From Vreelandella populi (lineage in GTDB: Bacteria; Pseudomonadota; Gammaproteobacteria; Pseudomonadales; Halomonadaceae), in NCBI RefSeq assembly GCF_003989825.1, contig NZ_RZHE01000012.1:1-64000 (forward strand): a stretch of 64,000 nucleotides of DNA. Direction: 5' to 3'. A program made the translations under genes and the position numbers. The notes under the pieces are model-generated. The model searched no databases. It had not been told where the DNA came from and was given only the letters and a program-made list of their open reading frames with translations. This document shows, piece after piece, positions 29,579-40,576 of this stretch. The first letter of the stretch is position 1. Each line of letters begins with the position of its first letter.

Positions 29579-32302
29579 TTAGGGCGCTTGGTTGCCAAGA
29601 CCATCAAGCAGCCTTGAGCGCTCGGCACGCAGACGCTGCATGGCCCTATAAAGTTCTTTAAGCAGGCCGTCGGCATGGTTCAAGCCGCTGGTGCGTAGCC
29701 GGGTTTCTAGTGCTTCCACCAGCAAGGCAAGTTCAGGGGCGCCACAGTAGCGACTGGCGCCATTCAGCCCATGTACCTCGTCAATCAGGGCCTCTAGGTT
29801 CTGTTCATCAAAAGCCGAGACTATTTTCTGCTCCGTTTCATCCAGGCTATCAATCAAGCGTAGAAGCTGCCGGTACGCCAGGCTTTCCTTGCCTCCGGCA
29901 AGCCGTGTGCCCAAGACTAGGTCAGTGGTGGGCAGTGCTTCAGTGATAGGCAGTGCGTTTGAAGGCTTTTGAGCCTGAAGGGCTGTGCGGGGTCCGGGTG
30001 AAGCTACCACGCCTAAAAAGCGCTGCAGCAGTTGTTGAAGCTGGTCTTCATCGATTGGTTTTATGAGTACGTCATCAAGCCCAGCGGCCAGCCATTGCTG
30101 GCGTTCATTGCTTAATGCATGAGCGGTAACGGCAATAATCGGGCAGCGTGACCATTGGTTATTGATACGCCGAAGCGCCTGAGCCGTTTCAACGCCATCC
30201 ATACTTGGCATGCGAATATCCATTAGCACGATATCTGCTGTATGGTTCATCGCAAACGTCAGCGCCTCCTGGCCACTGCCTGCCAGGGTAACGTGAAGCT
30301 GCTCTGTTTCAAGCATGGCCTTGAGCAGTTCACGGTTCGAGGCATTGTCATCCACGATCAGGATATTGATGGCACCAGCAATAGCCGGTTTGGAGGAGGG
30401 CGCATCTATGGAAACAGGCTCTTTTTGCACTGGCTGAAACAAATGGCGCAATGCCGTGGCTAGCTGAACACGGGTGAAGGGTTTACACAGCATTTCACCG
30501 CCATAAGGCAGTTTCCATGGGGGTAAATCATAGCTGGTCGTATTGGCTAGTATCAGGGCGGGGCAGCCAGCCTGTTCAATCAGCTGCTGCCAATAGGCGC
30601 ATTGCTCTTCTGTAAACTCCTCTTCCTCCAGGCCTAGCACCAGCAGGTCTTCCTGGCCATTGGCAGTAAAGGCCATGGGAATGGCGCCCCAGCGCTCTAA
30701 TAGATACTCCAGTGCATGCCGGGTAGGGAGGTGTTGTTCGTATAAACGGACCAAGGGGGTTTCCAGGGTAAGCTCGGGGGCGCGCTCTCCGCTCTGATTT
30801 GCCAGAAGTGGCAGGGTGAAAGAGAACGTCGAGCCTTGGCCAAGCTCACTTTCAACGCCAATTTCCCCGCCCATGCGCTCAATCAACTGACGACAGATGG
30901 TCAGCCCAAGGCCACTACCGCCAAATTGGCGCGAATGGCTAGGTTCGGCTTGGGCAAAGGCGCTGAATAGCTGCTTTTGCTGTTCTTCGCTCAAGCCAAT
31001 ACCTGTGTCGCTGACGCTAATACGTAGCACTACATGCTGGCCTTCCTGAGTGTCCAGCATCACGCGGACAATAACTTCCCCCGCGGGGGTAAATTTCAGT
31101 GCATTGCCTACCAGGTTGCTCAGAACCTGATGAATGCGCAGCGGGTCGCCGGTCAGCGGTGTAGGGACGTCATCGTAAACCATGGCGACCAGGTGCAGGC
31201 GTTTGCGCTGAGCCTCGGGTGCGTGCAGGCCGACCACTTCATCCAGCAGCGATACAATATCAATATCCGCCTCTTCAAGAGTAAGGCGGTTCGCCTCCAG
31301 CTTTGAAAAATCGAGGACATCATTGACCAGCATTAACAGGTTATCGCAGGCGCGATGGACGTGCTCTAGCCACTCCTGCTGACGAGTATTCAGCGTTGAA
31401 CGGCCCAGAAGACGACAAAAACCGATAATGCCGTTAAGCGGCGTGCGAATCTCATGGCTCATATTGGCCAAAAATTCCGACTTGACAGCATTGGCGCGCA
31501 GGGCACTGCGGTGAGCCAGGTCCAGCTTGATATTTTGCTCCTCAATGGTTTCCATTGATTCCTGCAATTCGCTGGTTGCCTGCTCAATCTGGTTTTGCAT
31601 ATCGCGCTGGGCCTGTTGAAAATGCTCGGCTAGGCTGTTGACATGCACCGCCAGCTGACGAAGCTCGGTCGGCTTGGCTGGCGTCAAATGAAGCCGATAG
31701 TCGCCACGGGACAGTCGGTACAGAGCCTGGTTGGCATCCTCAATCGGCCGGGTGATATAGCGACTTACGGCAAACGCCACGAGAAAGAGCAGCAGCCCCA
31801 GCAGCATGCCGCCAAGGCTCAGGCTGGCAAGAAGTTTATAACGTTCAAGCGTAAGCTGGCGGGTGTCTACCTCAGCCTCCAGCCAGCCCGTGCCGGAAAC
31901 GCTTGGGGTTTCGATCAGAACACTGTTGAGTGGTACCAGCAACCGCCACAAGTTGTCTTCTTCTTCTACATGCGATGAAAGGGGCGGCGTCAGGCGTTGG
32001 GAGGGCGCGCCAGCGCGCCCCAGTACCAGCAAGCGGTTGCCCTGTTCGTCGAAAAGGCTCACCGCGTTAAGCCCGTGGTGATCAAGTAGCTCGCGGGCGA
32101 GTCTTTCCAAGCGCTGCGGGTTGGCATCGGCCATGGCAATCTGAAGGCTCGGCGCCAACAGTTGGCCCGCATCCTCAAGACGCTCCTTAAGGGCGTCTCG
32201 CTCGGCGGACGCGCTTTGAACCATCAGTAAGATGGCCATCATGGTGTAAACCAAAAGCGGAAAACCGAGTAGCGCGAATAGCAAACGCGTGTTTAAAGAC
32301 AT
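29579..32302 (-). CDS. gacS: Hybrid sensor histidine kinase of the GacS/BarA type
   Basis: This is a 907-residue tripartite kinase. In order: membrane segment (about 7-27), periplasmic domain (30-155), second membrane segment (158-180), HAMP and coiled coil (180-265), HisKA with His283 ([12 protein letters not shown]), HATPase with Asn400, a degenerate receiver-like stretch (about 515-620), an intact receiver with phospho-acceptor Asp695 ([11 protein letters not shown]) and Lys748, and a C-terminal Hpt domain with His844 ([12 protein letters not shown]). GacS signals to GacA, which drives small RNAs that sequester CsrA/RsmA. Its convergent position beside cysM-rlmD-relA is the same as in Pseudomonas and near barA in E. 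coli. The start used is ATG 32302; 17 upstream in-frame codons look non-coding. Confidence 0.92.
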   Translation of the reverse strand: MSLNTRLLFALLGFPLLVYTMMAILLMVQSASAERDALKERLEDAGQLLAPSLQIAMADANPQRLERLARELLDHHGLNAVSLFDEQGNRLLVLGRAGAPSQRLTPPLSSHVEEEDNLWRLLVPLNSVLIETPSVSGTGWLEAEVDTRQLTLERYKLLASLSLGGMLLGLLLFLVAFAVSRYITRPIEDANQALYRLSRGDYRLHLTPAKPTELRQLAVHVNSLAEHFQQAQRDMQNQIEQATSELQESMETIEEQNIKLDLAHRSALRANAVKSEFLANMSHEIRTPLNGIIGFCRLLGRSTLNTRQQEWLEHVHRACDNLLMLVNDVLDFSKLEANRLTLEEADIDIVSLLDEVVGLHAPEAQRKRLHLVAMVYDDVPTPLTGDPLRIHQVLSNLVGNALKFTPAGEVIVRVMLDTQEGQHVVLRISVSDTGIGLSEEQQKQLFSAFAQAEPSHSRQFGGSGLGLTICRQLIERMGGEIGVESELGQGSTFSFTLPLLANQSGERAPELTLETPLVRLYEQHLPTRHALEYLLERWGAIPMAFTANGQEDLLVLGLEEEEFTEEQCAYWQQLIEQAGCPALILANTTSYDLPPWKLPYGGEMLCKPFTRVQLATALRHLFQPVQKEPVSIDAPSSKPAIAGAINILIVDDNASNRELLKAMLETEQLHVTLAGSGQEALTFAMNHTADIVLMDIRMPSMDGVETAQALRRINNQWSRCPIIAVTAHALSNERQQWLAAGLDDVLIKPIDEDQLQQLLQRFLGVVASPGPRTALQAQKPSNALPITEALPTTDLVLGTRLAGGKESLAYRQLLRLIDSLDETEQKIVSAFDEQNLEALIDEVHGLNGASRYCGAPELALLVEALETRLRTSGLNHADGLLKELYRAMQRLRAERSRLLDGLGNQAP

Positions 32303-32393
32303 GAAAGAAGCTCGCTGATTCAATGTGGTTGCCTGTCCAGCGTAAGGCAGCACCGATATAATGCAGCATAACGGTAATGATAAGGAACGTGCG

Positions 32394-33290
32394 ATGAATT
32401 ATCCCATGCTAGAGGATGTGGTTGGTAATACGCCACTGGTGCGCTTGAAGCGGATTACGGCCGGGCGTAACAACACATTGCTTGCCAAGCTTGAAGGCAA
32501 TAACCCTGCCGGTTCAGTAAAAGATCGCCCTGCACTGTCCATGCTCAACGAAGCCGAAGCGCGTGGCGATATCAAGCCAGGCGATACGCTGATTGAAGCA
32601 ACATCGGGAAATACAGGCATTGCGCTCGCCATGGCAGCGGCGATCAAAGGCTACAAAATGGTGTTGGTGATGCCGGAAAATGCCTCTGAAGAGCGGAAGC
32701 AGGCAATGGTGGCTTACGGCGCCACGTTGATTTCAGCCAGTAAGGCCGGTGGCATGGAAGAGGCACGTGATATTGCCGATGCCATGATTGCTAAGGGCGA
32801 AGGCAAGCCGCTGAATCAGTTTTCCAACCCGGACAACCCCTTGGCACACTACCGTACTACTGGTCCTGAAGTATGGCGGCAAACCAATGGGGAAGTGACT
32901 CATTTTGTAAGCTCCATGGGTACCACGGGCACCATCATGGGTGTCTCGCGTTACCTCAAGGAGCAGAACGCCGCGATTCAGATCGTCGGTCTGCAGCCTT
33001 CCGATGGCGCCAGCATTCCGGGGATCCGCCGCTGGCCCCAAGAGTACCTGCCGGCTATTTTTGAAGCCCCGCGTGTGGATGTCATACTGGATATTGGCCA
33101 GCAAGAGGCGGAAGACAACATGCGCCGTCTGGCCCGCGAAGAAGGTATTCTTGCCGGGGTATCGTCGGGTGGCAGCCTGGCGGGCGCACTGCGTATTGCT
33201 GAGCAAGTCGAAAACGCGGTGATCGTGTTTATTGTCTGTGACCGAGGTGATCGCTACCTCTCAATGGGCCTGTTTGGCCCGGAGCTATAA
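32394..33290 (+). CDS. cysM: Cysteine synthase B (O-acetylserine sulfhydrylase B)
   Basis: The 298-residue PLP enzyme has Lys43 in NNPAGSVKDRPAL and the substrate loop TSGNTG. CysM-type features (MNYPMLEDVVGNTPLVRLKR, EGNNPAGSVKDR, and RRWPQEYLPAIF) separate it from CysK. It makes cysteine from O-acetylserine with sulfide or thiosulfate. The ATG at 32394 has AAGGAA six bases before it. An in-frame ATG at 32361 lies in the divergent leader with gacS. rlmD starts directly after the stop codon. Confidence 0.92.
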   Translation: MNYPMLEDVVGNTPLVRLKRITAGRNNTLLAKLEGNNPAGSVKDRPALSMLNEAEARGDIKPGDTLIEATSGNTGIALAMAAAIKGYKMVLVMPENASEERKQAMVAYGATLISASKAGGMEEARDIADAMIAKGEGKPLNQFSNPDNPLAHYRTTGPEVWRQTNGEVTHFVSSMGTTGTIMGVSRYLKEQNAAIQIVGLQPSDGASIPGIRRWPQEYLPAIFEAPRVDVILDIGQQEAEDNMRRLAREEGILAGVSSGGSLAGALRIAEQVENAVIVFIVCDRGDRYLSMGLFGPEL

Positions 33291-34685
33291 ATGGCCATGC
33301 TGGGTAAGCGGCGTCCTTCGCGCGCTGCATCAGGCAAATCGGGACTGACGCGCAAGCCAGCCGCTAAACCGGCATCCGCTGCAGAACATAGCGGTACGCT
33401 GGTGATTGAACGATTGGCCCACGACGGCCGGGGCGTTTCCCATGACGCGGCAGGCAAGACGGTGTTTATTGATCGGGCGCTGCCCGGTGAGCGCGCTGAG
33501 GTCGCCGTACACATTAACCGCAAGCGGTTTGATGAAGCTCATGTAAAAACGCTGCTACACCGCTCGGAACAGCGTGTTGAGCCTCCTTGCGGTTATTTTG
33601 GTCAATGTGGTGGCTGTCAGTTACAGCATATGAATATTGAAGCCCAGCGTGCCCACAAGCTAGAAGTGCTGCGTGAGCTGTTTGCCCGCCAGGGCATTCA
33701 CCTGGATACCATCGGTTTGCTGGCAGGTAGCACCGAACACTACCGGCGCCGTGCACGGTTGGGCGTCAAGGTTGATGGGCAGGGTAGTGTACTGCTGGGT
33801 TTTCGCGCCGCCCATAGCCATCGCCTGGTAGATATTGAGCAGTGCCATGTACTGGTCACCCCGTTACAAAAACTTTTGCCTTTTTTACGGGAGTTTATAA
33901 CCACTCTTGAGGCACCGAAGCTTGTCGGTCATATTGAACTATTGGCCAACGATTCTGAAAGCATGCTGCTGGTGCGCCAGCTTAAAGAGCATGCCGGGGA
34001 TGCCAGGCGCTGGCAGACGTTTGCTGAGCAGCAGTCGATCTCACTGGGTGCCTGGGCGGGGCGTGAAACCACCGAGCTTAACTGGTACAGCGCCGTACCG
34101 GCTTTGCAGGAAACGCTATGCATAGAGGGGCAGGCGCCGCTCGTGCTTACTTTTGCGCCCGGCGACTTCCTGCAGGTTAACGCTGAAGTCAACCAGCTGA
34201 TGGTGGCCAGGGTTGTCGAATGGCTTTCGCCCGAACCTGACCAGCACATTCTGGATCTGTTTGCCGGGATGGGGAATTTCAGTCTGCCGCTGGCAGGCAA
34301 AGGGGCCAAAGTGCATGCCGTTGAAGGTAGCTCAACAATGGTCTCGCGGATCAAGACTAACGCTGCGCGTAATCAGGTGGAGGTCAACGCTCAGCAGGCC
34401 GATTTGAGCGATAGCGATACGGTCAAGGCGTTGTTGAAGGCGCAGACCCCGTTTGATGCGCTGGTGCTTGACCCGCCTAGAAACGGTGCCGAAATTGTCT
34501 GCCAGGCGCTTGGCCGCTACCCAGTGCCCCGGCTTGCCTATGTGTCCTGTGATCCCGCAACGCTTGCCCGTGATGCGGCGCATCTTGTGAATGCTGGGTA
34601 TCGTATCAAGCAAGTGGCGGTTGCCGATATGTTCCTGCACACTGCACATATGGAAACGCTGATGCTGTTTGAGTACGAGGGCTAG
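33291..34685 (+). CDS. rlmD: 23S rRNA (uracil-1939-C5) methyltransferase
   Basis: This 464-residue SAM-dependent enzyme (RumA) has a TRAM domain at about residues 33-90, then the Fe-S cysteines Cys100, Cys106 and Cys109 (CGYFGQCGGC) and a fourth Cys near 187 (DIEQCHVL). The methyltransferase fold includes LDLFAGMGNFSLPLA and the catalytic cysteine in YVSCDPATLARD. It methylates U1939 of 23S rRNA. It starts with no gap after cysM and is followed by relA, as in Pseudomonas and E. coli. Confidence 0.94.
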   Translation: MAMLGKRRPSRAASGKSGLTRKPAAKPASAAEHSGTLVIERLAHDGRGVSHDAAGKTVFIDRALPGERAEVAVHINRKRFDEAHVKTLLHRSEQRVEPPCGYFGQCGGCQLQHMNIEAQRAHKLEVLRELFARQGIHLDTIGLLAGSTEHYRRRARLGVKVDGQGSVLLGFRAAHSHRLVDIEQCHVLVTPLQKLLPFLREFITTLEAPKLVGHIELLANDSESMLLVRQLKEHAGDARRWQTFAEQQSISLGAWAGRETTELNWYSAVPALQETLCIEGQAPLVLTFAPGDFLQVNAEVNQLMVARVVEWLSPEPDQHILDLFAGMGNFSLPLAGKGAKVHAVEGSSTMVSRIKTNAARNQVEVNAQQADLSDSDTVKALLKAQTPFDALVLDPPRNGAEIVCQALGRYPVPRLAYVSCDPATLARDAAHLVNAGYRIKQVAVADMFLHTAHMETLMLFEYEG

Positions 34686-34754
34686 CCTGCCCATCGCATC
34701 AAGCCACGGAGTTAGCCGTAACGGGCTAATTCCTTGAACGGATGAATTATAGTC

Positions 34755-37031
34755 ATGGTGAAAGTGCGTGAAGACCAACCGCTGACGGACGGCGGCGAGG
34801 TAGACATACAACAATGGTTAACGCGCCTGCAGGAAGATGTGCGCTTACGCGAGCCCGAGCGTCTAATCGAAGCTTGTGAGCTGGCTAGACAGCTGGAGCG
34901 AGAGGCACCTCGAACGCATCGTGTGTGGCTATCGCCGGGAGCAAGCTTTCGTATGGGGCTTGAAATGGCGGACATTCTGGCCGAGCTAAAGCTTGACCAG
35001 CCCACCCTGGAAGCAGCAGTACTCTACCGTGCTGTACGCGAAGGGCTGTTAAGCCTTGAGGCCGTAAGCAAACGCTTTGGTAGCGAAGTGGCCAACTTGA
35101 TTGACGGCGTCTTGCAGATGGCTGCCATCAGCTACCCTCTGGCCCCCAATCATGGCATGGCTCAGCACAATCAGCAGGAAAACCTGCGTAAGATGCTGGT
35201 CAATATGGTGGGCGACGTTCGCGTTGCACTGATCAAGATTGCCGAACGCACCTGTGCACTGCGTCAGGTCAAAGACGCCCCGCTTGAAAAATGCCTTCAG
35301 GTCGCCCGGGAAGTGGCCGATATTTATGCGCCGCTTGCCCACCGCCTGGGTATTGGTCAAATCAAGTGGGAACTAGAGGACCTGTCGTTTCGCTACCTCC
35401 ATGAAGACGAGTACAAGGCGATTGCCAAGCTACTCGCCGAGAAACGCCTCGACCGCGAGCGCTATATCCATGATGTGGTGGAAACGCTCAAAGCGTTGAT
35501 GGAAGCCCAGCATATTACCCATCATGATGTGAGCGGCCGGGCCAAGCATATCTACTCGATCTGGCGCAAGATGAAGCGCAAGGGGATCGATTTCTCTGAA
35601 GTTCACGACGTCCGCGCGGTGCGTATTCTGGTACCCGAAGTGACGGACTGCTATACCGTTTTAGGTATTGTGCATTCCCGCTGGCACCACGTGCCGGACG
35701 AATTTGACGACTACATCGCCAATCCCAAGAAGAATGGTTATCAGTCGCTGCATACCGCCGTGGTCGGGCCGGAGAACAAGGTGCTCGAGATCCAGATCCG
35801 CACCTTTGCCATGCACGACGATGCGGAGCTTGGTGTGTGCGCACACTGGCGCTACAAGGGCCACGACACCAACGCCAAGAGCCGTAGCTACGAAGAGAAG
35901 ATTGCCTGGCTGCGTCAGGTGCTTGAGTGGCAGGACGAAGTGGGTGGCTTTGGCGACCTGCGCGAAGGCCTTTCAAGCGACGTGGCGCCGGATCGCAACT
36001 ACGTGTTTACCCCGGATGGCCACGTGATCGACCTGCCGCGTGTCGCCACCCCGATTGATTTTGCCTACCGGGTGCATACCGAAATCGGGCATCTCTGCCG
36101 GGGTGCCAAGATCAACGGACGCATCGTGCCGTTGACCTATCAGCTTAAAACCGGCCAGCAAGTTGAAATTCTGACGGCCACCAAAGGTGGGCCAAGCCGT
36201 GACTGGTTGAACCCAAGCCTTGGCTATGTGCGCACGTCACGCGCGCGCGCCAAGATCCAGGCATGGTTCAAGCACCAGGCGCGGGATCAAAACCTGGAAG
36301 AGGGGCGCTCGCTTTTTGAACGCGAAATGCGCCGTCTTGATGTCGATGGACTGGATCTCCCCAAGCTGGCGGCGGCGGTCAATTACCAGAACGCCGATGA
36401 TATGTACGCCGCCATCGGCGCGGGCGATCTGCGTATTGGTCAGGTGCTTCACCAGGCGCAGCAGCTGTTTGGGGAAACCGATGACCAGGAGCAGTTGGAC
36501 CGGCTGCTTGCCAAACCTCGGCGACTACCCAGCAAAACGCCTAAAAGTGATATTACCGTTTTGGGCGTGGGCAACCTTAAAACCAGCATGGCCAATTGCT
36601 GTCGGCCAGTGCCGGGCGAGCCGATTGTGGGTTTTATTACCCAGGGGCGCGGCGTGACCGTACACCGCCAGGATTGCAGCAATATTCTTCAGCTGCGCAT
36701 GGAAGAACCCCAACGCATTATTGAAGTGGAGTGGGGCGAGCGAGCGTATACACGCTACCCGGTGACCATCGAAATTCAGGCCTGGGACCGCTCGGGGCTG
36801 CTGCGTGATGTAACGGGGCTTCTAGGTAATGAAAAGGTAAACGTTCTCGCGGTAAATACCCTCACTGATACCGATGAAGGTATTGCCCGTTTACGCATCA
36901 CTCTGGAGGTGGACGGCCTTGAATCGCTGGGACGGCTCTTCTCGCGTATTCAGCAGCTGCCGAACGTGACCGAAGTGCGCCGCCTGCGAAACGCAGACCC
37001 CGAAAAAGATACGGGCCGGGGGGGTGGATAA
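34755..37031 (+). CDS. relA: GTP pyrophosphokinase RelA
   Basis: The 758-residue (p)ppGpp synthetase mediates the stringent response at stalled ribosomes. The N-terminal HD hydrolase region lacks the HD metal motif that SpoT keeps, so this is RelA. The synthetase domain shows GRAKHIYSIWRKMKRKG, HDVRAVRILV and FDDYIANPKKNGYQSLHT. TGS (YVFTPDGHVIDLP) and a C-terminal ACT domain (TIEIQAWDRSGLLRDVTGLL) follow. mazG overlaps its last base. In E. coli the same pair is linked to nutritional stress control. Confidence 0.95.
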   Translation: MVKVREDQPLTDGGEVDIQQWLTRLQEDVRLREPERLIEACELARQLEREAPRTHRVWLSPGASFRMGLEMADILAELKLDQPTLEAAVLYRAVREGLLSLEAVSKRFGSEVANLIDGVLQMAAISYPLAPNHGMAQHNQQENLRKMLVNMVGDVRVALIKIAERTCALRQVKDAPLEKCLQVAREVADIYAPLAHRLGIGQIKWELEDLSFRYLHEDEYKAIAKLLAEKRLDRERYIHDVVETLKALMEAQHITHHDVSGRAKHIYSIWRKMKRKGIDFSEVHDVRAVRILVPEVTDCYTVLGIVHSRWHHVPDEFDDYIANPKKNGYQSLHTAVVGPENKVLEIQIRTFAMHDDAELGVCAHWRYKGHDTNAKSRSYEEKIAWLRQVLEWQDEVGGFGDLREGLSSDVAPDRNYVFTPDGHVIDLPRVATPIDFAYRVHTEIGHLCRGAKINGRIVPLTYQLKTGQQVEILTATKGGPSRDWLNPSLGYVRTSRARAKIQAWFKHQARDQNLEEGRSLFEREMRRLDVDGLDLPKLAAAVNYQNADDMYAAIGAGDLRIGQVLHQAQQLFGETDDQEQLDRLLAKPRRLPSKTPKSDITVLGVGNLKTSMANCCRPVPGEPIVGFITQGRGVTVHRQDCSNILQLRMEEPQRIIEVEWGERAYTRYPVTIEIQAWDRSGLLRDVTGLLGNEKVNVLAVNTLTDTDEGIARLRITLEVDGLESLGRLFSRIQQLPNVTEVRRLRNADPEKDTGRGGG

Positions 37032-37852
37032 TGCGCTATGAGTTGGATGATCTGCTGACCCTGATGCAGGTCTTGCGCGACCCGGAACAAGGCTGCCCGT
37101 GGGATATCCAGCAGGGCTGGGACAGTATCGTGCCACATACCTTGGAAGAGGCCTATGAGGTCGCCGATGCCATTGAGCGGCGCGCTTTTGACGAACTGCC
37201 CGGAGAGCTTGGCGACCTGCTGTTTCAAGTGGTGTATTACGCCCAGTTTGGCGCAGAAGAGCAGCGGTTCGATTTTCACGATATCGTGCATACGCTGACG
37301 GCCAAGATGCTGCGCCGCCATCCCCATGTGTTTCCAGAGGGCACGCTTGGCTCGCGCAGGCCACCAGGGGTTAGCGCTGAAGAACTACAAACCCAGCAGG
37401 TTAACCGCCGTTGGGAGTCACTGAAGGCGGAAGAGCGCGCCGAGCGTGCTGCTGATGCACCTTCCGTGCTGGATGACGTGCCCCGTACGCTGCCCGCATT
37501 GAGCCGTGCCGCCAAGCTCTCCAAACGTGCCGCCCGGGTTGGCTTTGACTGGCCCGATGCTGAGGGTGTTGTAGATAAAATTCGTGAAGAGCTTGCCGAG
37601 GTAGAGCAGGCCCTGGCCGCCGGTGATACGCGACATGCCCAGGAAGAGGTGGGCGACCTGCTGTTTGCAGTGACCAACCTGGCCCGTAAGCTGAAAGCCG
37701 ACCCGGAGCAATGCCTGCGCGGCACCAACGACAAGTTTGAACGCCGCTTTCGTTATGTCGAGCACGCGCTAAATACTGCGCATCGCCCGCTGGGAAAGGC
37801 CTCACTGGAGGAAATGGAGACCCACTGGCAGGCGGCCAAAGACCAAGAATAA
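37031..37852 (+). CDS. mazG: Nucleoside triphosphate pyrophosphohydrolase MazG
   Basis: The 273-residue protein has two MazG-type all-alpha NTP pyrophosphatase domains. The first contains CPWDIQQGWDSIVPHTLEEAYEVADAI with ELGDLLFQVV. The second has KIREELAEVEQALAAGD with EEVGDLLFAVTNLARKL. These Glu/Asp sets bind Mg2+. MazG hydrolyses NTPs and dNTPs to monophosphates and lowers (p)ppGpp in E. coli. It overlaps the relA stop by one base, so the two are translated together. Confidence 0.94.
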   Translation: MRYELDDLLTLMQVLRDPEQGCPWDIQQGWDSIVPHTLEEAYEVADAIERRAFDELPGELGDLLFQVVYYAQFGAEEQRFDFHDIVHTLTAKMLRRHPHVFPEGTLGSRRPPGVSAEELQTQQVNRRWESLKAEERAERAADAPSVLDDVPRTLPALSRAAKLSKRAARVGFDWPDAEGVVDKIREELAEVEQALAAGDTRHAQEEVGDLLFAVTNLARKLKADPEQCLRGTNDKFERRFRYVEHALNTAHRPLGKASLEEMETHWQAAKDQE

Positions 37853-37904
37853 TATTTCTCATATTAACCTAATAAAGATGCGAACCCGCTAGGAGGCCAT
37901 GCCG

Positions 37905-40553
37905 ATGAGTCACGACCTACACGAATCGCTGCGCGATAATGTACGTATTTTGGGTGATAGCCTGGGCCGCACGATTGCGGACGACTTGGGTCAGGCATTT
38001 GTCGATAAGATTGAGACAATTCGTGCGCACGCCAAGCGGGGGCGCCAAGGGGATTCACTGCAACAGCGTGAACTGATCGAGTATTTGCGCAAACTACCTG
38101 AGCGGGATCTGTTGCCCGTTACCCGTGCCTTCAACCAGTTCTTGAACCTTGCCAATATTGCCGAGCAGCATTACCGAGCGCGTTTTCGCCGAGTGGAGGA
38201 TTATAAGCCCGGCTCTCAGCCGGCGCTGGGTGAGCTTTTGGAACGCGCCCAACAGACGGGCAGTTCGCCGCGCAAGCTGGTCGAAACCCTGGCAAAAATG
38301 CGTGTCGAGCTGGTACTGACGGCGCACCCCACGGAAGTTATTCGCCGCACGCTGATTCAAAAATACGATGCCATTGACGAATGCCTGACCGCTATTGAAG
38401 GCTCCAGCGACTACCCGGAGCGGGGCATACGTGCCCAGGGCCGGTTAGAAGAGCTGATTAGCCAGGCCTGGCACACCGATGAAATTCGCCATGAACGGCC
38501 AACGCCGGTAGATGAAGCCAAGTGGGGCTTCGCGGTGATTGAAAACTCGCTCTGGCAGGCGGTACCCGACTTCCATCGCGACCTGGATAACCTGTTGCTG
38601 GAAACCGCTGGTGAACGTCTGCCGCTGGATGCCGCGCCTATTCGCTATGCCTCATGGATGGGCGGTGACCGCGACGGTAATCCCAACGTCACGGCAAAAG
38701 TGACCCGGGAAGTGCTGCTGTTAGGGCGCTGGATGGCGGCTGACCTTTACCTGCGTGATCTTGAGCAGCTCAAGACCGAGCTTTCCATGTGGAAGGCCAA
38801 CAGCGCATTGAAAGCCGAAGTGGGCGATGTGGCCGAACCCTACCGTGAGCTGCTTAAACGGCTGTTGTTCAAGATGGAAGCGACCCGCGACTGGGCCAAG
38901 GCCGCGCTGGATGGCCGCAATTATGATGGCGGGCCCATTATTGAAACTCGCGACCAGCTCTACGCGCCGCTGTTGGCCTGCTACCGCTCCTTGTGCGATG
39001 TGGGGCTGGATACCATTGCCAATGGCTCGTTGCTGGATACGTTGCGCCGTGTGGCGGTGTTTGGCGTTTCCCTGACCAAGCTGGACCTGCGCCAGGAAGC
39101 CAGCCGCCACGCCCAGGTGATCGAAGAGCTGACCGACGCGTTGGGCATCGGACACTACCAAGAGTGGGATGAAACCAAGCGTCAGGAGTTTCTGCTTGAA
39201 GAGCTTGCCTCAAAACGCCCGCTGATCCCACGCCACTGGGAGTGCTCCGCCGAGTCCCGTGAGGTGCTGGATACCTTCAAGGTGATTGCCCAAGAACATA
39301 CTGAGGCGCTAGGCACCTATATCATCTCCATGGCGGGCGAACCTTCGGATGTGTTGACCGTGGCGCTGCTCATGAAAGAGGTGGGCGGGCAGGCCACACT
39401 GCCCATTGCTCCGCTATTTGAAACGCTTAATGATCTTGATCACGCCGGCAGCGTCATTGAACAGCTGCTGTCACTGCCGGGGTACCGCGCGCTGATTCAC
39501 GATCGCCAGGAGGTCATGATCGGCTACTCGGACTCCGCCAAGGATGCGGGCCAGCTCGCCGCCGCCTGGGCGCAGTACCGGGCCCAGGAGGCGCTGGTTG
39601 ACGTATGCGAGCGCCATGGCGTGGATCTGACCCTGTTCCACGGTCGTGGCGGTACGGTTGGCCGTGGTGGCGGCCCCGCTCACGCCGCGATTCTTTCCCA
39701 GCCGCCGGGTTCGGTAAACGGAAGCCTCAGGGTAACCGAGCAGGGCGAGATGATTCGCTTCAAGTTCGGCCAGCCGGATATCGCACTGCGCTCCATGGAG
39801 ATCTACGCCTGTGCGGTGCTTGAAGCCACACTTTTGCCGCCCCCGGCGCCTGAGCCCCGGTGGCGCGAAGAGATGGACAACCTTGCCAGCATTGCCCATG
39901 CAGGTTATGTCGGCGTGGTGCGTGAAAACCCGGACTTCGTACCCTATTTCCGCGCGGTAACCCCGGAGGGCGCGCTTGGCCGCCTGCCGCTGGGCTCAAG
40001 GCCCGCCAAGCGGCGCCAGGATGGCGGGGTCGAGACGCTGCGTGCCATTCCCTGGATTTTTGCCTGGACACAGATCCGCCTGATGCTTCCCGCCTGGCTA
40101 GGCAGCGGTGAAGCCTTTGCCCGCCGCCTGGAAGAGCCCGGCGGTCTGGAAGTTCTTCAGGAAATGCGCAATCGCTGGCCGTTTTTCGGCACTTATCTGG
40201 ACATGCTGGAGATGCTGCTTGCCAAAGCCGATACTGCGATTGCCGCTTACTATGAGCACCGCCTGGTGGATGAGCCTTCGTTAAAGGCGCTGGGCAAGGA
40301 ACTGCGCGAGCGCTTCGCGCGGTTGGAAAGCGCACTTTTGGATATTCTCCAGCAGGAAGAGCTTCTTGAGAATACACCTCTGATTCGCCAGGCCATTGAT
40401 GTACGCAACCCCTACATTGATCCGCTGCACGGCCTACAGGCCGAGCTTTTACAGCGTAACCGCGACGCTGACGGGGCGATTAGCGCCGACCTTTCCCGGG
40501 CGTTAATGGTGACAATGGCGGGCATTGCCGCCGGGCTACGCAATACAGGCTAA
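37905..40553 (+). CDS. ppc: Phosphoenolpyruvate carboxylase
   Basis: The 882-residue enzyme carboxylates PEP to oxaloacetate, an anaplerotic step. His141 lies in ELVLTAHPTEV, and the glycine-rich loop is FHGRGGTVGRGGGP. The C terminus ends AAGLRNTG, the family-typical end. I use the ATG at 37905, eight bases after AGGAGG (37891-37896). The ATG at 37899 is only two bases from it. The gene stands alone with its own leader, 52 bases after mazG. Confidence 0.96.
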   Translation: MSHDLHESLRDNVRILGDSLGRTIADDLGQAFVDKIETIRAHAKRGRQGDSLQQRELIEYLRKLPERDLLPVTRAFNQFLNLANIAEQHYRARFRRVEDYKPGSQPALGELLERAQQTGSSPRKLVETLAKMRVELVLTAHPTEVIRRTLIQKYDAIDECLTAIEGSSDYPERGIRAQGRLEELISQAWHTDEIRHERPTPVDEAKWGFAVIENSLWQAVPDFHRDLDNLLLETAGERLPLDAAPIRYASWMGGDRDGNPNVTAKVTREVLLLGRWMAADLYLRDLEQLKTELSMWKANSALKAEVGDVAEPYRELLKRLLFKMEATRDWAKAALDGRNYDGGPIIETRDQLYAPLLACYRSLCDVGLDTIANGSLLDTLRRVAVFGVSLTKLDLRQEASRHAQVIEELTDALGIGHYQEWDETKRQEFLLEELASKRPLIPRHWECSAESREVLDTFKVIAQEHTEALGTYIISMAGEPSDVLTVALLMKEVGGQATLPIAPLFETLNDLDHAGSVIEQLLSLPGYRALIHDRQEVMIGYSDSAKDAGQLAAAWAQYRAQEALVDVCERHGVDLTLFHGRGGTVGRGGGPAHAAILSQPPGSVNGSLRVTEQGEMIRFKFGQPDIALRSMEIYACAVLEATLLPPPAPEPRWREEMDNLASIAHAGYVGVVRENPDFVPYFRAVTPEGALGRLPLGSRPAKRRQDGGVETLRAIPWIFAWTQIRLMLPAWLGSGEAFARRLEEPGGLEVLQEMRNRWPFFGTYLDMLEMLLAKADTAIAAYYEHRLVDEPSLKALGKELRERFARLESALLDILQQEELLENTPLIRQAIDVRNPYIDPLHGLQAELLQRNRDADGAISADLSRALMVTMAGIAAGLRNTG

Positions 40554-40576
40554 ATGCCTGGCCATTGAAGTTATGG

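Noticed and set aside
34712..34729. Hairpin TTAGCC/GGCTAA between rlmD and relA as a terminator
   Set aside because: Only six pairs, and no T run of terminator type; not strong enough to list.
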